Source: Corbicula japonica (Eukaryota > Mollusca > Bivalvia > Venerida > Cyrenidae). From it: a DNA stretch of 64,000 nucleotides. Shown piece by piece: positions 11,009 to 20,755 of the stretch (its first letter is position 1; the number at the start of each line of letters is the position of its first letter). The translations under genes were made by a program, and so were the position numbers. The stretch is taken from positions 2,158,303 to 2,222,302 of the forward strand of contig JAZAYU010000061.1 in the NCBI GenBank assembly GCA_038501625.1, in the 5' to 3' direction. Under the pieces are notes generated by a model. It had not been told where the DNA came from and ran no database searches. It worked only from the letters and a program-made list of their open reading frames with translations.

Positions 11009-11205
11009 TCCAGAATATTTTCCAATCAGTTAAAGAATTAATTGGTAAAAGGTGATCTAATGCTTTATTATGTAAATCTGTTTTATGACCAATAGCCAGA
11101 ATACTTTTCAATCAATTAAAAGTTAATTGCTAAAAGTTTATTTTATAAATCCAATTCCAATCAATTAAAAGTTAATTGTTAAAAGTTTATTTTATAAATC
11201 TGTTA
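11009..11205. repeat. Three ~54-bp tandem units
   Basis: AATCAATTAAAAGTTAATTG followed by AAAAGTTTATTTTATAAATC recurs, with a more diverged first unit (AATCAGTTAAAGAATTAATT). Confidence 0.7.
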
Positions 11206-11441
11206 TGTTTATTATTTATGCTGTTTTAAAAGTATTCCTTTTTTATGGTAATAAGTTTTTTAATAGTTTAATTTTATAAAACATATTTAGAAAGTTTTGA
11301 TGCAAAAAATCAATTTCTTCCGCAAGTGCAATTATGTGTCACAAAATAAATTTACAAAGATGTGGTCATACTAAATCCATTTTATGGCATAATTGTTGAA
11401 GTATTTAAGCCAGTCAATCTCATGGGTGAAGCTCCTTTATT

Positions 11442-11772
11442 TTAATCCTTTCCTCCATAGAAACTCCTTTATTGCATGGGCGAATAGTTTAGATCCAGAT
11501 CAGCTGGCACATCCGTGCCATCTAATCAGGATCTAAACTGTTCGCTTTTTGATTTGTTATGTTATTTCTGACCAAAATGTGACCAGTGCAGATCCTGATC
11601 AGACTGCAGGCACATGTGTAAAATGCGTATTTATGGAGGAATGGGTTTCCAAGGCTAGTTATGTTATTTCTGACCAAAATGCGGCCAGTGCAGATCCTGT
11701 GACGGATGATCTGGATCTACACTGGTCGCACATGCATAAAAATGTGTATGTATGTATGGAGGAAAGGGTTAA
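11442..11772 (+). mobile_element. FB-TTAA element with duplicated right half
   Basis: Starts TTAATCCTTTCCTCCATAG. The first right half runs to TATGGAGGAATGGGTTT at ~11649. A second right half (GTTATTTCTGACCAAAATGC ... TATGGAGGAAAGGGTTAA) runs 11667-11772. Confidence 0.85.
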
Positions 11773-11959
11773 TGGTCTTGGAAAACTTTTGATGATTTTT
11801 GAGTTTTGAAAAGTGGATAGGTATGTTACAGAATGAAAGCTTCAGTTGCTTGCCGAGTTGTGGCCAGTTGTTGCAGGACACCGAGTTCAACAACATTTCC
11901 TGTATCATGTTTTCTTTTAAATATATTATATTTTGAGGTTTTTAGGCACTTTGTGTAAC

Positions 11960-12151
11960 TTAACTCTTCACTCCACAAATATGCATTTTAAAATGTACAC
12001 AACCACTGTAATCCAGATCAGCCATCTGATCCAGATCAGCATCTTGGTCAGAAATAAACTAATCAATCAAAATGCAAAAACGAGCATATCCTGATCAGGC
12101 TGCATAATTGTGTGGCAGATCTGGATCTTCACAGTTTGCCCACATCATTAA
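11960..12151 (-). mobile_element. FB-TTAA element, degraded, shares TTAA with next copy
   Basis: TTAACTCTTCACTCCACAAA start, ATCCAGATCAGCCATCTG, TCTTGGTCAGAAATAAACTA, and GATCTGGATCTTCACAG. Its right TTAA (12148-12151) is also the left TTAA of the next element. Confidence 0.75.
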
Positions 12152-12401
12152 CCCCTTCCTCCATAGATACGCCTTTATTGCATGGGCAGTGTAGATCCTG
12201 ATCAGCCGGCACATCTGTGCCGTCTGATTAGGATCTGCACTGTTCGCTTGTTGACTTTGTTCGCTTGTTGATTTGTTAGGTTATTTCTTAACAAAATTTG
12301 ACCAGTGCAGATACTGATAAGACGGCACAGATGTGCGGCTGATCTGGATCTAAACTGGTTGCACATGCGTAAAAATGTGTATTTATGGAGGAAAAGATTA
12401 A
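12148..12401 (+). mobile_element. FB-TTAA element, full copy
   Basis: TTAACCCCTTCCTCCATAGA start and TTTATGGAGGAAAAGATTAA end. The first hairpin's right arm is followed by a duplicated GTTCGCTTGTTGA motif. Confidence 0.88.
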
Positions 12402-12479
12402 AAAACATATTTATTGAGGAGAGGATTTAAACAGTTATAGAACTTTACAGCCAACAACCTGAACTTGTGCTAATTGTTA

Positions 12480-12565
12480 TTTTAGCAAAAACAAAATTGG
12501 TGTAGACCAAGTAAAATTGAACATACACATGCCAGTCTTGGTCTACACTGGTTGCAAATGTGACA
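12480..12565. repeat. Possible FB-TTAA hairpin remnant
   Basis: GGTGTAGACCAAG ... TTGGTCTACACTGGTTGC forms a short hairpin like the family's inner arm; nothing else of the element is seen. Confidence 0.3.
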
Positions 12566-12580
12566 AGCAGTTATAGGGTC

Positions 12581-12782
12581 TCGGGGCTTTTTTCACTGCC
12601 AGGGGAAGGGGCCCATGCCCTAAAATGTTTAAGGGAAAATATGGCGATTTTTTCTCTGAAGGGAAATGAAAAAACCTGAGGTACAGTTACTTTTTGAGGA
12701 AAACTGCATGATTTGAAAGAAATTTTCTGAGGGGAAGGCGCTCATAAACGGCCCCTACTAAAGAATGAAAAAAAAGCCCCGA
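12581..12782 (-). mobile_element. ~200-bp TIR element (TCGGGGC ends), copy 1
   Basis: TCGGGGCTTTTTTCACTG at left and GAATGAAAAAAAAGCCCCGA at right, flanked by GTC on both sides. G/C-rich blocks lie just inside (ggggaaggggccc / ggggaaggcg...ggcccc). A related copy lies at ~22.7 kb. Confidence 0.75.
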
Positions 12783-13160
12783 GTCTGCAATGGCTAGCAT
12801 GTTCATCCAGATGAGAAGTTATCTAGATAAACCTTCGGAATCGGAATCGTTTCAAGTCTAGAATCCACCTAGGTATGGTAACAGTGCAGTTCTATAATCT
12901 GTTAATCTTGCAAAACATGCAGCCTATTATCAGTTATCTTTCCTTAACTATTTTATAACTTTCTTAACTTCAGGGTTCATCTCCAGTGTTTCCCATTTTA
13001 GTCTGATTGTTTCTTAAAAATTCTGGCATATTGATAGGGTTTTCTTAACAAGGAACCTGTAACTGTTCTGTGTGTAGTATCAAAATGATTTTTACAATGA
13101 ACTTAAGATGTGACTGATAATGGTAAATCTGAAAATTCTGGAATCAGTGTGATGGACTTG
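12783..13160. other. AT-rich stretch, no gene seen
   Basis: Nothing recognised. Confidence 0.5.
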
Positions 13161-13350
13161 TGCCCAAGGTTATTAAACTGAGCATGGAAACCAGTCTCAA
13201 ATCTCAAGCATCTGATTGGCTGAAATGGCGACCAGTTTTTCAGGAAATGATCCATTATTAAATTTATTCGAAAACCTAAATTATTTTCCTGAAAGATCGC
13301 CATTTCAGCCAATCAGATGCTTGAGATTTGTGAATGGTTTCCATTCTCGA
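13161..13350. repeat. FB-GCCCAAG palindrome with ~60-bp centre insertion
   Basis: Both arms are well preserved. At the apex (13236-13296) sits a small segment that is itself inverted (TTTTTCAGGAAA ... TTTTCCTGAAAG). Confidence 0.88.
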
Positions 13351-13352
13351 CT

Positions 13353-13500
13353 GTGCCCAAGGTTACAAAACTTAGCATAGAAACCAGTCTTAAATCTCAA
13401 GCATCTGATTGGCTGAAATGGCAACCAGTCACCATTTCAGCCAATCAGATGCTTGAGATTTGAGACTGGTTTCCAATCTCAGCTTTATAACCTTCAGCCC
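13353..13500. repeat. FB-GCCCAAG palindrome, near-intact
   Basis: GCCCAAGGTTACAAAACTTAG ... mirror arm ... AGCTTTATAACCTTCAGCCC. Directly adjacent to the preceding copy. Confidence 0.9.
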
Positions 13501-13581
13501 AGATGGCATGTAAGTGCTGGTTGATCTGGAGCTATACTGGATGATGTTGTGATAATACATGTTAAAGTACATGTATAGTGT

Positions 13582-13693
13582 GAACCCTTTCCTCAACAGA
13601 TACACCTTTTTACGTGGGCAAATAGTTCAAATAGTTTAGTTAAATAGATCAATATCAGCCGGCAAATCCGTGCCATCTTTTATGCAATTTATT
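13582..13693 (+). mobile_element. FB-TTAA 5' fragment
   Basis: ACCCTTTCCTCAACAGATAC, ATATCAGCCGGCAAATCCG and GTGCCATCT are present. The copy is cut where HLE-a1 starts and does not resume after it. Confidence 0.75.
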
Positions 13694-13740
13694 TTTATGC
13701 CCCCGCCATGTAATGGCGGAAGGGCATATAGTGTTCACCC

Positions 13741-13778
13741 TGGCTGTGTGTGTGTGTGTCAGTGTGACTGTGTGTATG
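13741..13778 (+). repeat. TG-rich microsatellite
   Basis: Runs of GTGTGTGTGTGTG at the position where sister HLE-a copies carry (TCCG)n. Confidence 0.75.
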
Positions 13779-14727
13779 TTCGAAAATCGTGTCCGCTCTG
13801 TAACTTTGTTATTTCTTATTGGATTTTAAAATAACTTGGTATAAATGTTTACCATATCAAGACGGTGTGTCGCGTACAATACCCATGCCTGTAGGTCCGA
13901 GGTCAAGGTCACTGTTACTAAAAATAGAATTTTCTTGTCCAGGCTGTAACTTCCTTATGAATGGAGGGATTTCAAAATAACTTGGCACAAATGTTCACCA
14001 TGACAAGTCGGTGTGTCGCGTACAACACCCATGCCTGTCGGTCCAAGGTCAAGGTCACTGTTACTAAAAATAGAATTTTGTTTGAAAAATCTTGTCCACT
14101 CTGTTACTTTGTTATTTCATATTAGATTTTAAAATAACTTGGTATAAATGTTCATCATATCAAGACGGTGTGTCGCGTACAATACCCATGCCTGTAGGTC
14201 CAAGGTCAAGGTCGCTGTTATTAAAAATAGAATTTTCTTGTCCAGGCTGTAACTTCCTTATGAATGGAGGGATTTCAAAATAACTTGGCACAAATGTTCA
14301 CCATGATAAGGCGGTGTGTCGTGTACAACACCCATGCCTAAAGGTCAAAGGTCAAGGTCACTGTTACTAAAACCAGAATTTTGTTATAAAATTCTTGTCT
14401 GCTCTGTTACTTTGTTATTTCTTATAAAAGGATTTTAAAATAACTTGGTATAAATGTTCATTATATCAAGATGATGTGTTGTGTACAATACCCATGCCTG
14501 TAGGTCCAAGGTCAAGGTCACTGTTACAAAAAATAGAAATTTCTTGTACTGGCTATAACTTCGTTATTAACAGAGTGATTTCAAAATAATTTGGCACAAA
14601 TGTTCACTATGACAAGGCGTTGTGTTGTGTACAATTCCCATGCCTGTAGGTCCAAGGTCAAGGTCACTATTACTAAAACCAGAATTTTCTTGTCTGGGCT
14701 GTGAGTTTGTTATTACTTATTGGATTT

Positions 14728-15043
14728 TCAAATAATATACAATTATTTACTTATTAGCTGGGAAATATGCTGTGATATTGACCTAAAAAATCGTTATTGA
14801 CCGAGGCGATAGCCGAGGTCAATAACGATTTTTGCGGTCAATATCAACAGCATATTTCCCAGCTAATAAGTAAATAACTGTTTTATTACATGAACTATAA
14901 ATAATATAAAAGATGGAAACTTTCGGATTCTTTTTATAGACAGGTCAATATCAGCGAAAGCGGGTCAATATCTAGATTTATTGACTCGGCTATTTTGGGG
15001 GTGTGACCAATCGCGTTGCGTCTATTTATAGTTCATGTAATAA
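14728..15043. mobile_element. Foldback element with GAGGCGATAGCCGAGG-type centre
   Basis: Palindrome 14741-14880 with centre GACCGAGGCGATAGCCGAGG and outer arms TTACTTATTAGCTGGGAAAT. A second inverted pair follows: TTATTACATGAACTATAAAT (from 14883) and its mirror 15023-15043. It interrupts HLE-a1: sequence before and after joins as the normal HLE-a tandem unit. Confidence 0.8.
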
Positions 15044-15113
15044 CTTGGTATAAATGTTCACCATGACAAACATGCATAGCGAGGGCATCCGTGTCCTATG
15101 GACACATTTCTAG

Positions 15114-15640
15114 TTTCCTTAGCTGTTAAAAGTCATACAATGTGAAAAGATCTGCCTTAGATAAACGCTGTTTACCATTAAGTCCCTAAGTAATACCCCT
15201 CTCCACCCCAACCGCTCATGATCCCCCCAAAAAAGAGATTAAAAAAAAGGAAAGGAAAAGGTGTAAAAAATAATTTTGGAGTACATTTTTTTTCCACATT
15301 TATGAATGGAATCATAATTTTTAGTGAAAGAAGCATTTATAACATATCGTCCTTAATCCATAATATCCTAAAACATGGACTGTACTGATATTCAAAGCAC
15401 TGAAATGGCTCATGGCATCATATCTTGTTGTGGTACAGAGGGAAAATGAAATATCTATTTTGATTAGTGGCTATTTTTACCAGAGAGACATCTAGCAGAA
15501 TGATGAGGATTCTCATTTACATGTAAATGAAAACAAAGGCAATAATAGTTGCTAAACTGTGAACTATTTCTTATTGAAAGTAATGGAAAACCTTTTCCAC
15601 CAACTGTGCTTGAACTAAGCTAAATGTTCAGACTGAGATG
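15114..15640. other. AT-rich stretch, no gene seen
   Basis: Purine-rich run at 15225-15270; nothing else recognised. Confidence 0.5.
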
Positions 15641-16327
15641 GAGTCCGCAGACATAACATAAGCAGTTTGTGAGTCCACAGACATAACATAAGCAGTTTGT
15701 GAGTCCACAGACAATACATAAGCAGTTTGTGAGTCCACAGACAATACATAAGCAGTTTGTGAGTCCACAGACAATACATAAGCAGTTTGAGAGTCCACAG
15801 ACATTACATAAGCAGTTTGAGAGTCCACAGACATTACATAAGCAGTTTGTGAGTCCACAGACAATACATAAGCAGTTTGTGAGTCCACAGACAATACATA
15901 AGCAGCTTATGAGTCCACAAACAATACATAAGCAGTTTGTGAGTCCACAAACAATACATAAGCAGTTTGTGAGTCCACAGACAATACATAAGCAGTTTGT
16001 GAGTCCACAGACAATACATAAGCAGTTTGTGAGTCCACAGACAATACATAAGCAGTTTGTGAGTCCACAAACAATACATAAGCAGTTTGTGAGTCCACAG
16101 ACAATACATAAGCAGTTTGTGAGTCCACAAACAATACATAAGCAGTTTGTGAGTCCACAGATATTACATAAGCAGTTTGTGAGTCCACAGACAATACATA
16201 AGCAGTTTGTGAGTCCACAGACAATATATAAGCAGTTTGTGAGTCTACAGACAATGCATAAGCAGTTTGTGAGTCCACAGACAATACATGAGCAATTTGT
16301 GAGTCCACAGACAATACATAAGCAGTT
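15641..16327 (+). repeat. 30-bp minisatellite, ~23 units
   Basis: Unit GAGTCCACAGACAATACATA + AGCAGTTTGT. Every unit keeps the 30-bp phase over ~690 bp with only substitutions. Because 30 is a multiple of three and the unit lacks stops in several frames, long frames stay open: a plus-strand frame at 15699-16340 (213 codons) repeating the decapeptide SPQTIHKQFV, and minus-strand frames repeating VDSQTAYVLS and LWTHKLLMYC. There are no spacers, so it is not a CRISPR array. Whether any frame is translated cannot be told; opposite-strand openness argues for a by-product of the unit. Confidence 0.9.
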
Positions 16328-16960
16328 TTCTGTGAAATAACAGTTATCACAAGGACACAGATGGCACTGGGTCGATTTTATTCCCTCAGTTATATCATTA
16401 TTACAGGGATGTTATGCCAGATGTGCTATAAGTCAAACATCCTATGTGCACTATACATGGCCGTCTAAACATTTGCGCAATAAAAAATCAAATACCAGAA
16501 GGTTTGAAAGCACTAATACAAGAAATAAACAAAAAATATCTTTCATAATAAAATGATAAATGGTTTCGAAGCCTAAAAATACCTAGCATTCTAAGAATTT
16601 TGCAAGGCCGTGTCTGAATGTTTCCACATTAAACAAGTTAAACTTCAAGGAAGTTTAAATCAGCACTATAATTCAAACTAAACAATGATTTCATGGATTT
16701 AAAGGAATTACAGTTGAACTTTGATTGCTCGAACTCCATAGGACTGACTGATTCTGTTTGAGAGATCAGTATTTCGAGCAAATGGCGAGTGGTAGTTTTA
16801 ATTAATTTTATTAGCAAACAATTACAATTTTCGTGCAAACCAATAACAGTTTGTTAATAACTATTGTCAGTGTGATATAAATGAAGTACCACTATGCAAA
16901 TATTAATGTGCACTTCATTTTATTATTTACATTACTTCATTAAATAGCTCATCATCCAAT
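16328..16960. other. AT-rich stretch, no gene seen
   Basis: An ACAGTTGAACTTTGATTGCT motif at ~16708 resembles a Tigger/pogo-type terminus, but no matching partner end was found. Confidence 0.4.
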
Positions 16961-17106
16961 GCCCAAGGTTATAAAACTGAGCATGGAAACCAGTCTCAAA
17001 TCTCAAGCATCTGATTGGCTGAAATCGCGACCAGTCGCCATTTCAGCCAATCAGATGCTTGAGATTTGAGACTGGTTTCCAAACTCGGTTTTATAACCTT
17101 CAGCCC
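16961..17106. repeat. FB-GCCCAAG palindrome, near-intact
   Basis: GCCCAAGGTTATAAAACTGA ... GACCAGTCGCC ... CGGTTTTATAACCTTCAGCC. Arms of ~70 bp with few mismatches. Confidence 0.92.
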
Positions 17107-17305
17107 TAAATAGCGAGACATTTTTGTGGCTTTGATATTTTCCGATAACAGTCTGTTGGAATTATGAGGTGTAAAAGCATTGAAATTAGCTGTTAGGTCC
17201 TTGATTGGTGTTCAGCTGTTCCAGTTATGGGTACAGTGAATGATCTTAGGTAAAACTACAGTGAACCCTGGCTTTTAGGACGACTACTGGGACTGAGAAA
17301 AGTCA

Positions 17306-17697
17306 ATCTGATTAAAATCGACTCCTGAAAACCGCTACGCTATCAGGATCTGACGACGAGTAACTTAAACGTGCTTTTATCACTAACCCTTTTAACCAAT
17401 CCGATTGTCGCCTACAAAATCGCGAAAGTGAAAGTAAACATAGTATTTTAAACCATGATAAGTGTTGACAGCCGGCGTAAGACATATTTTACTGAAGATA
17501 TATGTGTTTATGTAGTATTGCATTCATTTCTTATGAAATGACATCTTCAGATCATTTTGCGAGCGTAATAAATCATGCTTCCTGTGTTGACAATTTCTAA
17601 AAATAGTAATCGGGGACAACCGCTACAGCTTATGTACGGTGTCTGCGGGCCGTCATCAGATCTAACATTTTGTTAGATCTGACTTACGTGAGATTGG
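17306..17697 (+). repeat. ~400-bp dispersed repeat L, copy 1
   Basis: AATCTGATTAAAATCGACTC ... CGCTACGCTATCAGGATCTG ... short palindrome AGATCTAACATTTTGTTAGA. Closely related copies lie at ~46.6 kb (same strand) and ~52.6 kb (opposite strand). Function unknown; no coding frame. Confidence 0.85.
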
Positions 17698-17744
17698 AGA
17701 AAAGTGGTCTTATTAGTAGGGTGGTCTTAATATCCTTTCCATGA

Positions 17745-17870
17745 CCATAACGTATTTAAACGTGACAAAATTTTGACTTCCCATAACCCGACCCTGTTTT
17801 AAGGGAGGAAGCCCGAAACGTATTTACAAACGTATAAAAAAATCGCTTTTCAAAACCCGACCCTGTTTTT
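17745..17870 (+). repeat. CCCGACCCTGTTTT block, copy 1
   Basis: CGTATTTAAACGTGACAAAA + TTTTGACTTCCCATAACC + CCGACCCTGTTTT, followed by a second CCCGACCCTGTTTT. Repeated at 18186-18292. Confidence 0.75.
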
Positions 17871-17986
17871 CCATCGGGAACCTGTAGATTTTTATTTCTT
17901 TTTATTAAAAAGTCCTACTTTGGTGCTATTTTGGCTATTTAGAAGAACACGGAATCATAGATCAGTATTTTTACACTATTAGTCCT

Positions 17987-18334
17987 TTGAACGCTTCGCA
18001 TATTTTCTCAAAAATATCATTTAGTAAGAAATTGTTTACATGTGACTTAGATAATCTGATAAGAAAATTAGTGATTTTAAAAAGTCAAATTTTAAGAAAG
18101 AAAATCTTAATTACAGTGCTGTTTCTTCATCTTTTATTGTCAAAAAAAGTGTCTCCAAAGCAGTTATCTATTATGTTAGGAAATACCTATATCCTTTCCG
18201 CGCCCGACCCTGTTTTCCGGACGGACGTCCGTAACGTATTTAAACGTGACAAAATTTTGACTTCCCAAAACCCGACCCTGTTTTACTGGAGGTCTGATCA
18301 GGATCTGCACTGGTTGCATTTTGGTCAGAAATAA
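17987..18334 (+). other. 115-codon open frame, doubtful
   Basis: The frame overlaps the CCCGACCCTG repeat block and runs into an FB-TTAA element (the last ~15 codons are the element's DQDLHWLHFG signature). No domain recognised. Most likely chance. Confidence 0.1.
18186..18292 (+). repeat. CCCGACCCTGTTTT block, copy 2
   Basis: CGCCCGACCCTGTTTTCCGG, then GTAACGTATTTAAACGTGAC through CCCGACCCTGTTTTACT. Confidence 0.75.
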
Positions 18335-18454
18335 CCTAATGAATCAAGAAGCGAACAGTTTAGATCCTGATCAGACGGCACGGATGTGCCGGCTGATCTG
18401 GATCTTAACTGTTCGCCCTAGCAATAAAGGTGTGTCTATACGGGAAAGGGTTAA
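18293..18454 (-). mobile_element. FB-TTAA element, left-truncated
   Basis: Starts at GGTCTGATCAGGATCTGCAC, then TTTTGGTCAGAAATAACCTA, second hairpin, and ends ACGGGAAAGGGTTAA (TTAA 18451-18454). Confidence 0.85.
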
Positions 18455-20210
18455 GAGGCTTTGGGTTAGTTCTTAGTTGATGCCTTTGGGACAGAAAGAA
18501 ATTATGCTTTTTCGGGAGATCATTAAGATAAATGGGTCATTTATCATGTCACTAGAGCTGGTGGTATTGTTTCATAAAGATAGCAGTTTGCGGAAAGAGA
18601 TGGAACATGCAAAAAAGAAAAGAATAAATAGTATTAAGGTTGAAATAAGAGAAACTATACCATTATCCAGTCAAGAATTTACGTTATCCATTCACTTTTT
18701 CTAGGCGAATCCCCATTATCCAATTTGCTTCAGGTGCCTCAGAAAAAAGATGTTTGTTAAGGAATATACTCATAATACCGGCTAAAGCTGGGTGGCATAT
18801 TGATTGTCGATGTTTGGGCTTTGATAACAGCAGTGTCGTTTACAAAAAACATGTTTAAATTTATTTTAAATGGGCATAATATGTAGTTTTTTGTAGAAAT
18901 CTGGCATGTTGCGTGATCATTTTCCTTTGATTTACTTTATCTGAAGGCCGATTCCAAATGTATGGGTATGAGAGGAAGGCTAGGACATCGCTTGATTGTT
19001 ATCTATCGCAAAAGATAAGTATTAGATCACAATAACAGGAAATTCATACAATAACTAACCTCTCCATGGTGTTTCCTCCGACCTGGCGATCTATCATTAT
19101 TCGCACAATCTATCATTATCCGCGATTCTCATTATCTGGGTACATACGGTGTAGAAAATAGTGCAAAACTGTTAAACTGGGACATCGGAAGTGGTCTTAT
19201 TATGCATGGTGCTCGTAATTTCAAGGTGGTCTTAATGACGGGTTTGGGACCAAATAGCCCAACTATTTGTGCGCAACAAGAGCTTTTCTATATATACGAT
19301 GGTCGCTCTTCGCGCACAACCCAGTTACTATTCAAATCAATGCGGAAAATTTTCCTTCTATTTCTATATGCCGCCGATCGGAAAATGAATCACAACTTTT
19401 TAATCTTTTGCCGGCTTCATAAAGCATCTTAAACCACATTTATTTTTTTAAAAAATACATACCTGAGAAGCCACATTCAAGTAGAATCAATATATGTAAT
19501 CCTTTATAAGTAACGTTTTCGTTTTTTATACAAAACTGTTTTAAACCTCCACCCATGTCGATTACACCACATAAAGTTTATCTGACTCGCGTTTATCGAT
19601 AATTTTCACCGTGTAAACAGCATATGCTGTGGTAGGTTTAACAAGTTATTTTGTGGATTATTCGTTCATTTTATTGTTTCTTTTATCATTATTTATGTTT
19701 TATAATGATATTTGACATACCAGTGTTGAAATTTTCATGTGGGAGTGAAAAAAAAGAATTTAAACCGGGTCGATTTCCACCACACTTTTGATTGTAACTG
19801 CTTGACACGTAAAGAACAGACAACGAAAACGTCCGTATGATAATGGGTCTGTGCTTGCAGTCGAATTATTGAGACTAGGGACCAAACTTACAGTTGGGGA
19901 GAAGGGTGGTGTTTGAGTGAACGGTGTTTGAGCTATGGAAAAATATTGTATGTCCATGACCTTTATTAAAACAGGATAGAACATCTTTTTTTATTACTCC
20001 CAGATATTACACTACAACAGTTTGGATGTATATTAAAGGCAAATAACAAATAAGATATATGAGTTTCTGGCAGAAATTGAAGAAAAAACAACAGCATAAA
20101 ACAAAATCAAAGCATTGAGGGTGCTAATACCTCTCATTGCATAGCTGTATATTATTTCCTGGCTTTTTTGTGTGTAAAAGAGTTGGGGTAGAGTAACAAA
20201 TTATCACTTA
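18455..20210. other. 1.75 kb without a recognised gene
   Basis: Repeated ATTATCC motifs at 18660-18725 and 19090-19135 hint at a worn pogo/Tigger-type element but no matched ends were established. Open frames at 18477, 19202 and 19984 (minus) are short and featureless. Confidence 0.4.
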
Positions 20211-20615
20211 CTAAGGCCAGACTTAAAATATTCTTTGTTTCCCCATCCCGACCAAAGCAGATGAAGTATGGGTAGGTAGGTAGGTCAAAATATTTTTTAT
20301 TTGAAAATATTCAGAATAACGATCCACATATAGATATTCAAGGAATAACTCTAAGGAGATTAACAAAACTTAATATTTAAAAAGTTACCAAGTTTACATG
20401 CATTATACATGTAGATGAATGCCTTTCTGCAAAAGACCAAGTCATCTGGTTTCGTAATCAAACTTATTCCAAATAAATGCATTTTTCGTCTCCAGGGTTT
20501 TGTACCAAATAAAAAAAATATTATTTAGGTTTCGGCGATAAAATTGTTTGGGTCCCGCTGAATTTTTCGGGATGGTCGTGGATTGGGAAACAAACAATAT
20601 TTTATTTTAGGCCTA
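20211..20615. mobile_element. ~400-bp TIR element (TTAGGCC ends)
   Basis: Left CTAAGGCCAGACTTAAAATA ... TTTGTTTCCCC; right GGGAAACAAACAATATTTTA ... TTAGGCCTAAG. Distinct from but similar in terminal bases to the element at 3.6 kb. Confidence 0.65.
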
Positions 20616-20747
20616 AGTATCAAAATTTTTTTTGGCAATTTCTTGAAAGAGTTATCATTGAATGCTTACACATTACAGTTCTAATTTTTGTGTCGACAAA
20701 TTTTGTAAGCGAAAAGTAGAAGTTATGAAATATTATTAAGTGGTAGT

Positions 20748-20755
20748 ATGGAAAT
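20748..20755 (+). repeat. Target-site duplication of hAT-1 (left)
   Basis: ATGGAAAT immediately before TAGGGATGG; the identical octamer follows the right end. Confidence 0.92.

Larger units (their letters stand above)
13694..15113 (+). mobile_element. HLE-a1, Helentron-like element
   Basis: 5' hairpin ATGCCCCCGCCATGTAATGG... pairs with GGCGGAAGGGCAT. The core is tandem: the AAGGTCAAGGTCA block recurs at about 13901, 14047, 14204, 14350, 14510 and 14656, with alternating spacing of 146 and 154-160 bp. The 3' part has GAGGGCATCC (inverse of the 5' end), hairpin GTGTCC-TAT-GGACAC, then ATTTCTAG. No transposase frame. Nested foldback at ~14.73-15.04 kb. Helentron assignment is inference from the termini. 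Confidence 0.75.

Noticed and set aside
13694..15113. Retrotransposon or LTR element
   Set aside because: No LTR pair, polyprotein frame, primer-binding site or poly-A tail; termini fit a Helentron-like element better.
15641..16327. CRISPR-like array of 30-bp repeats
   Set aside because: The units are head-to-tail with no unique spacers between them, and the genome context is eukaryotic.
15699..16340. 213-codon repeat protein gene
   Set aside because: Frames on both strands are open for the same arithmetic reason (30-bp unit lacking stops); no promoter, splice or transcript evidence. Kept only as a finding.
16708..16760. Left end of a Tigger/pogo element
   Set aside because: Resemblance of ACAGTTGAACTTTGATTGCT to such ends, but no partner end was found nearby.
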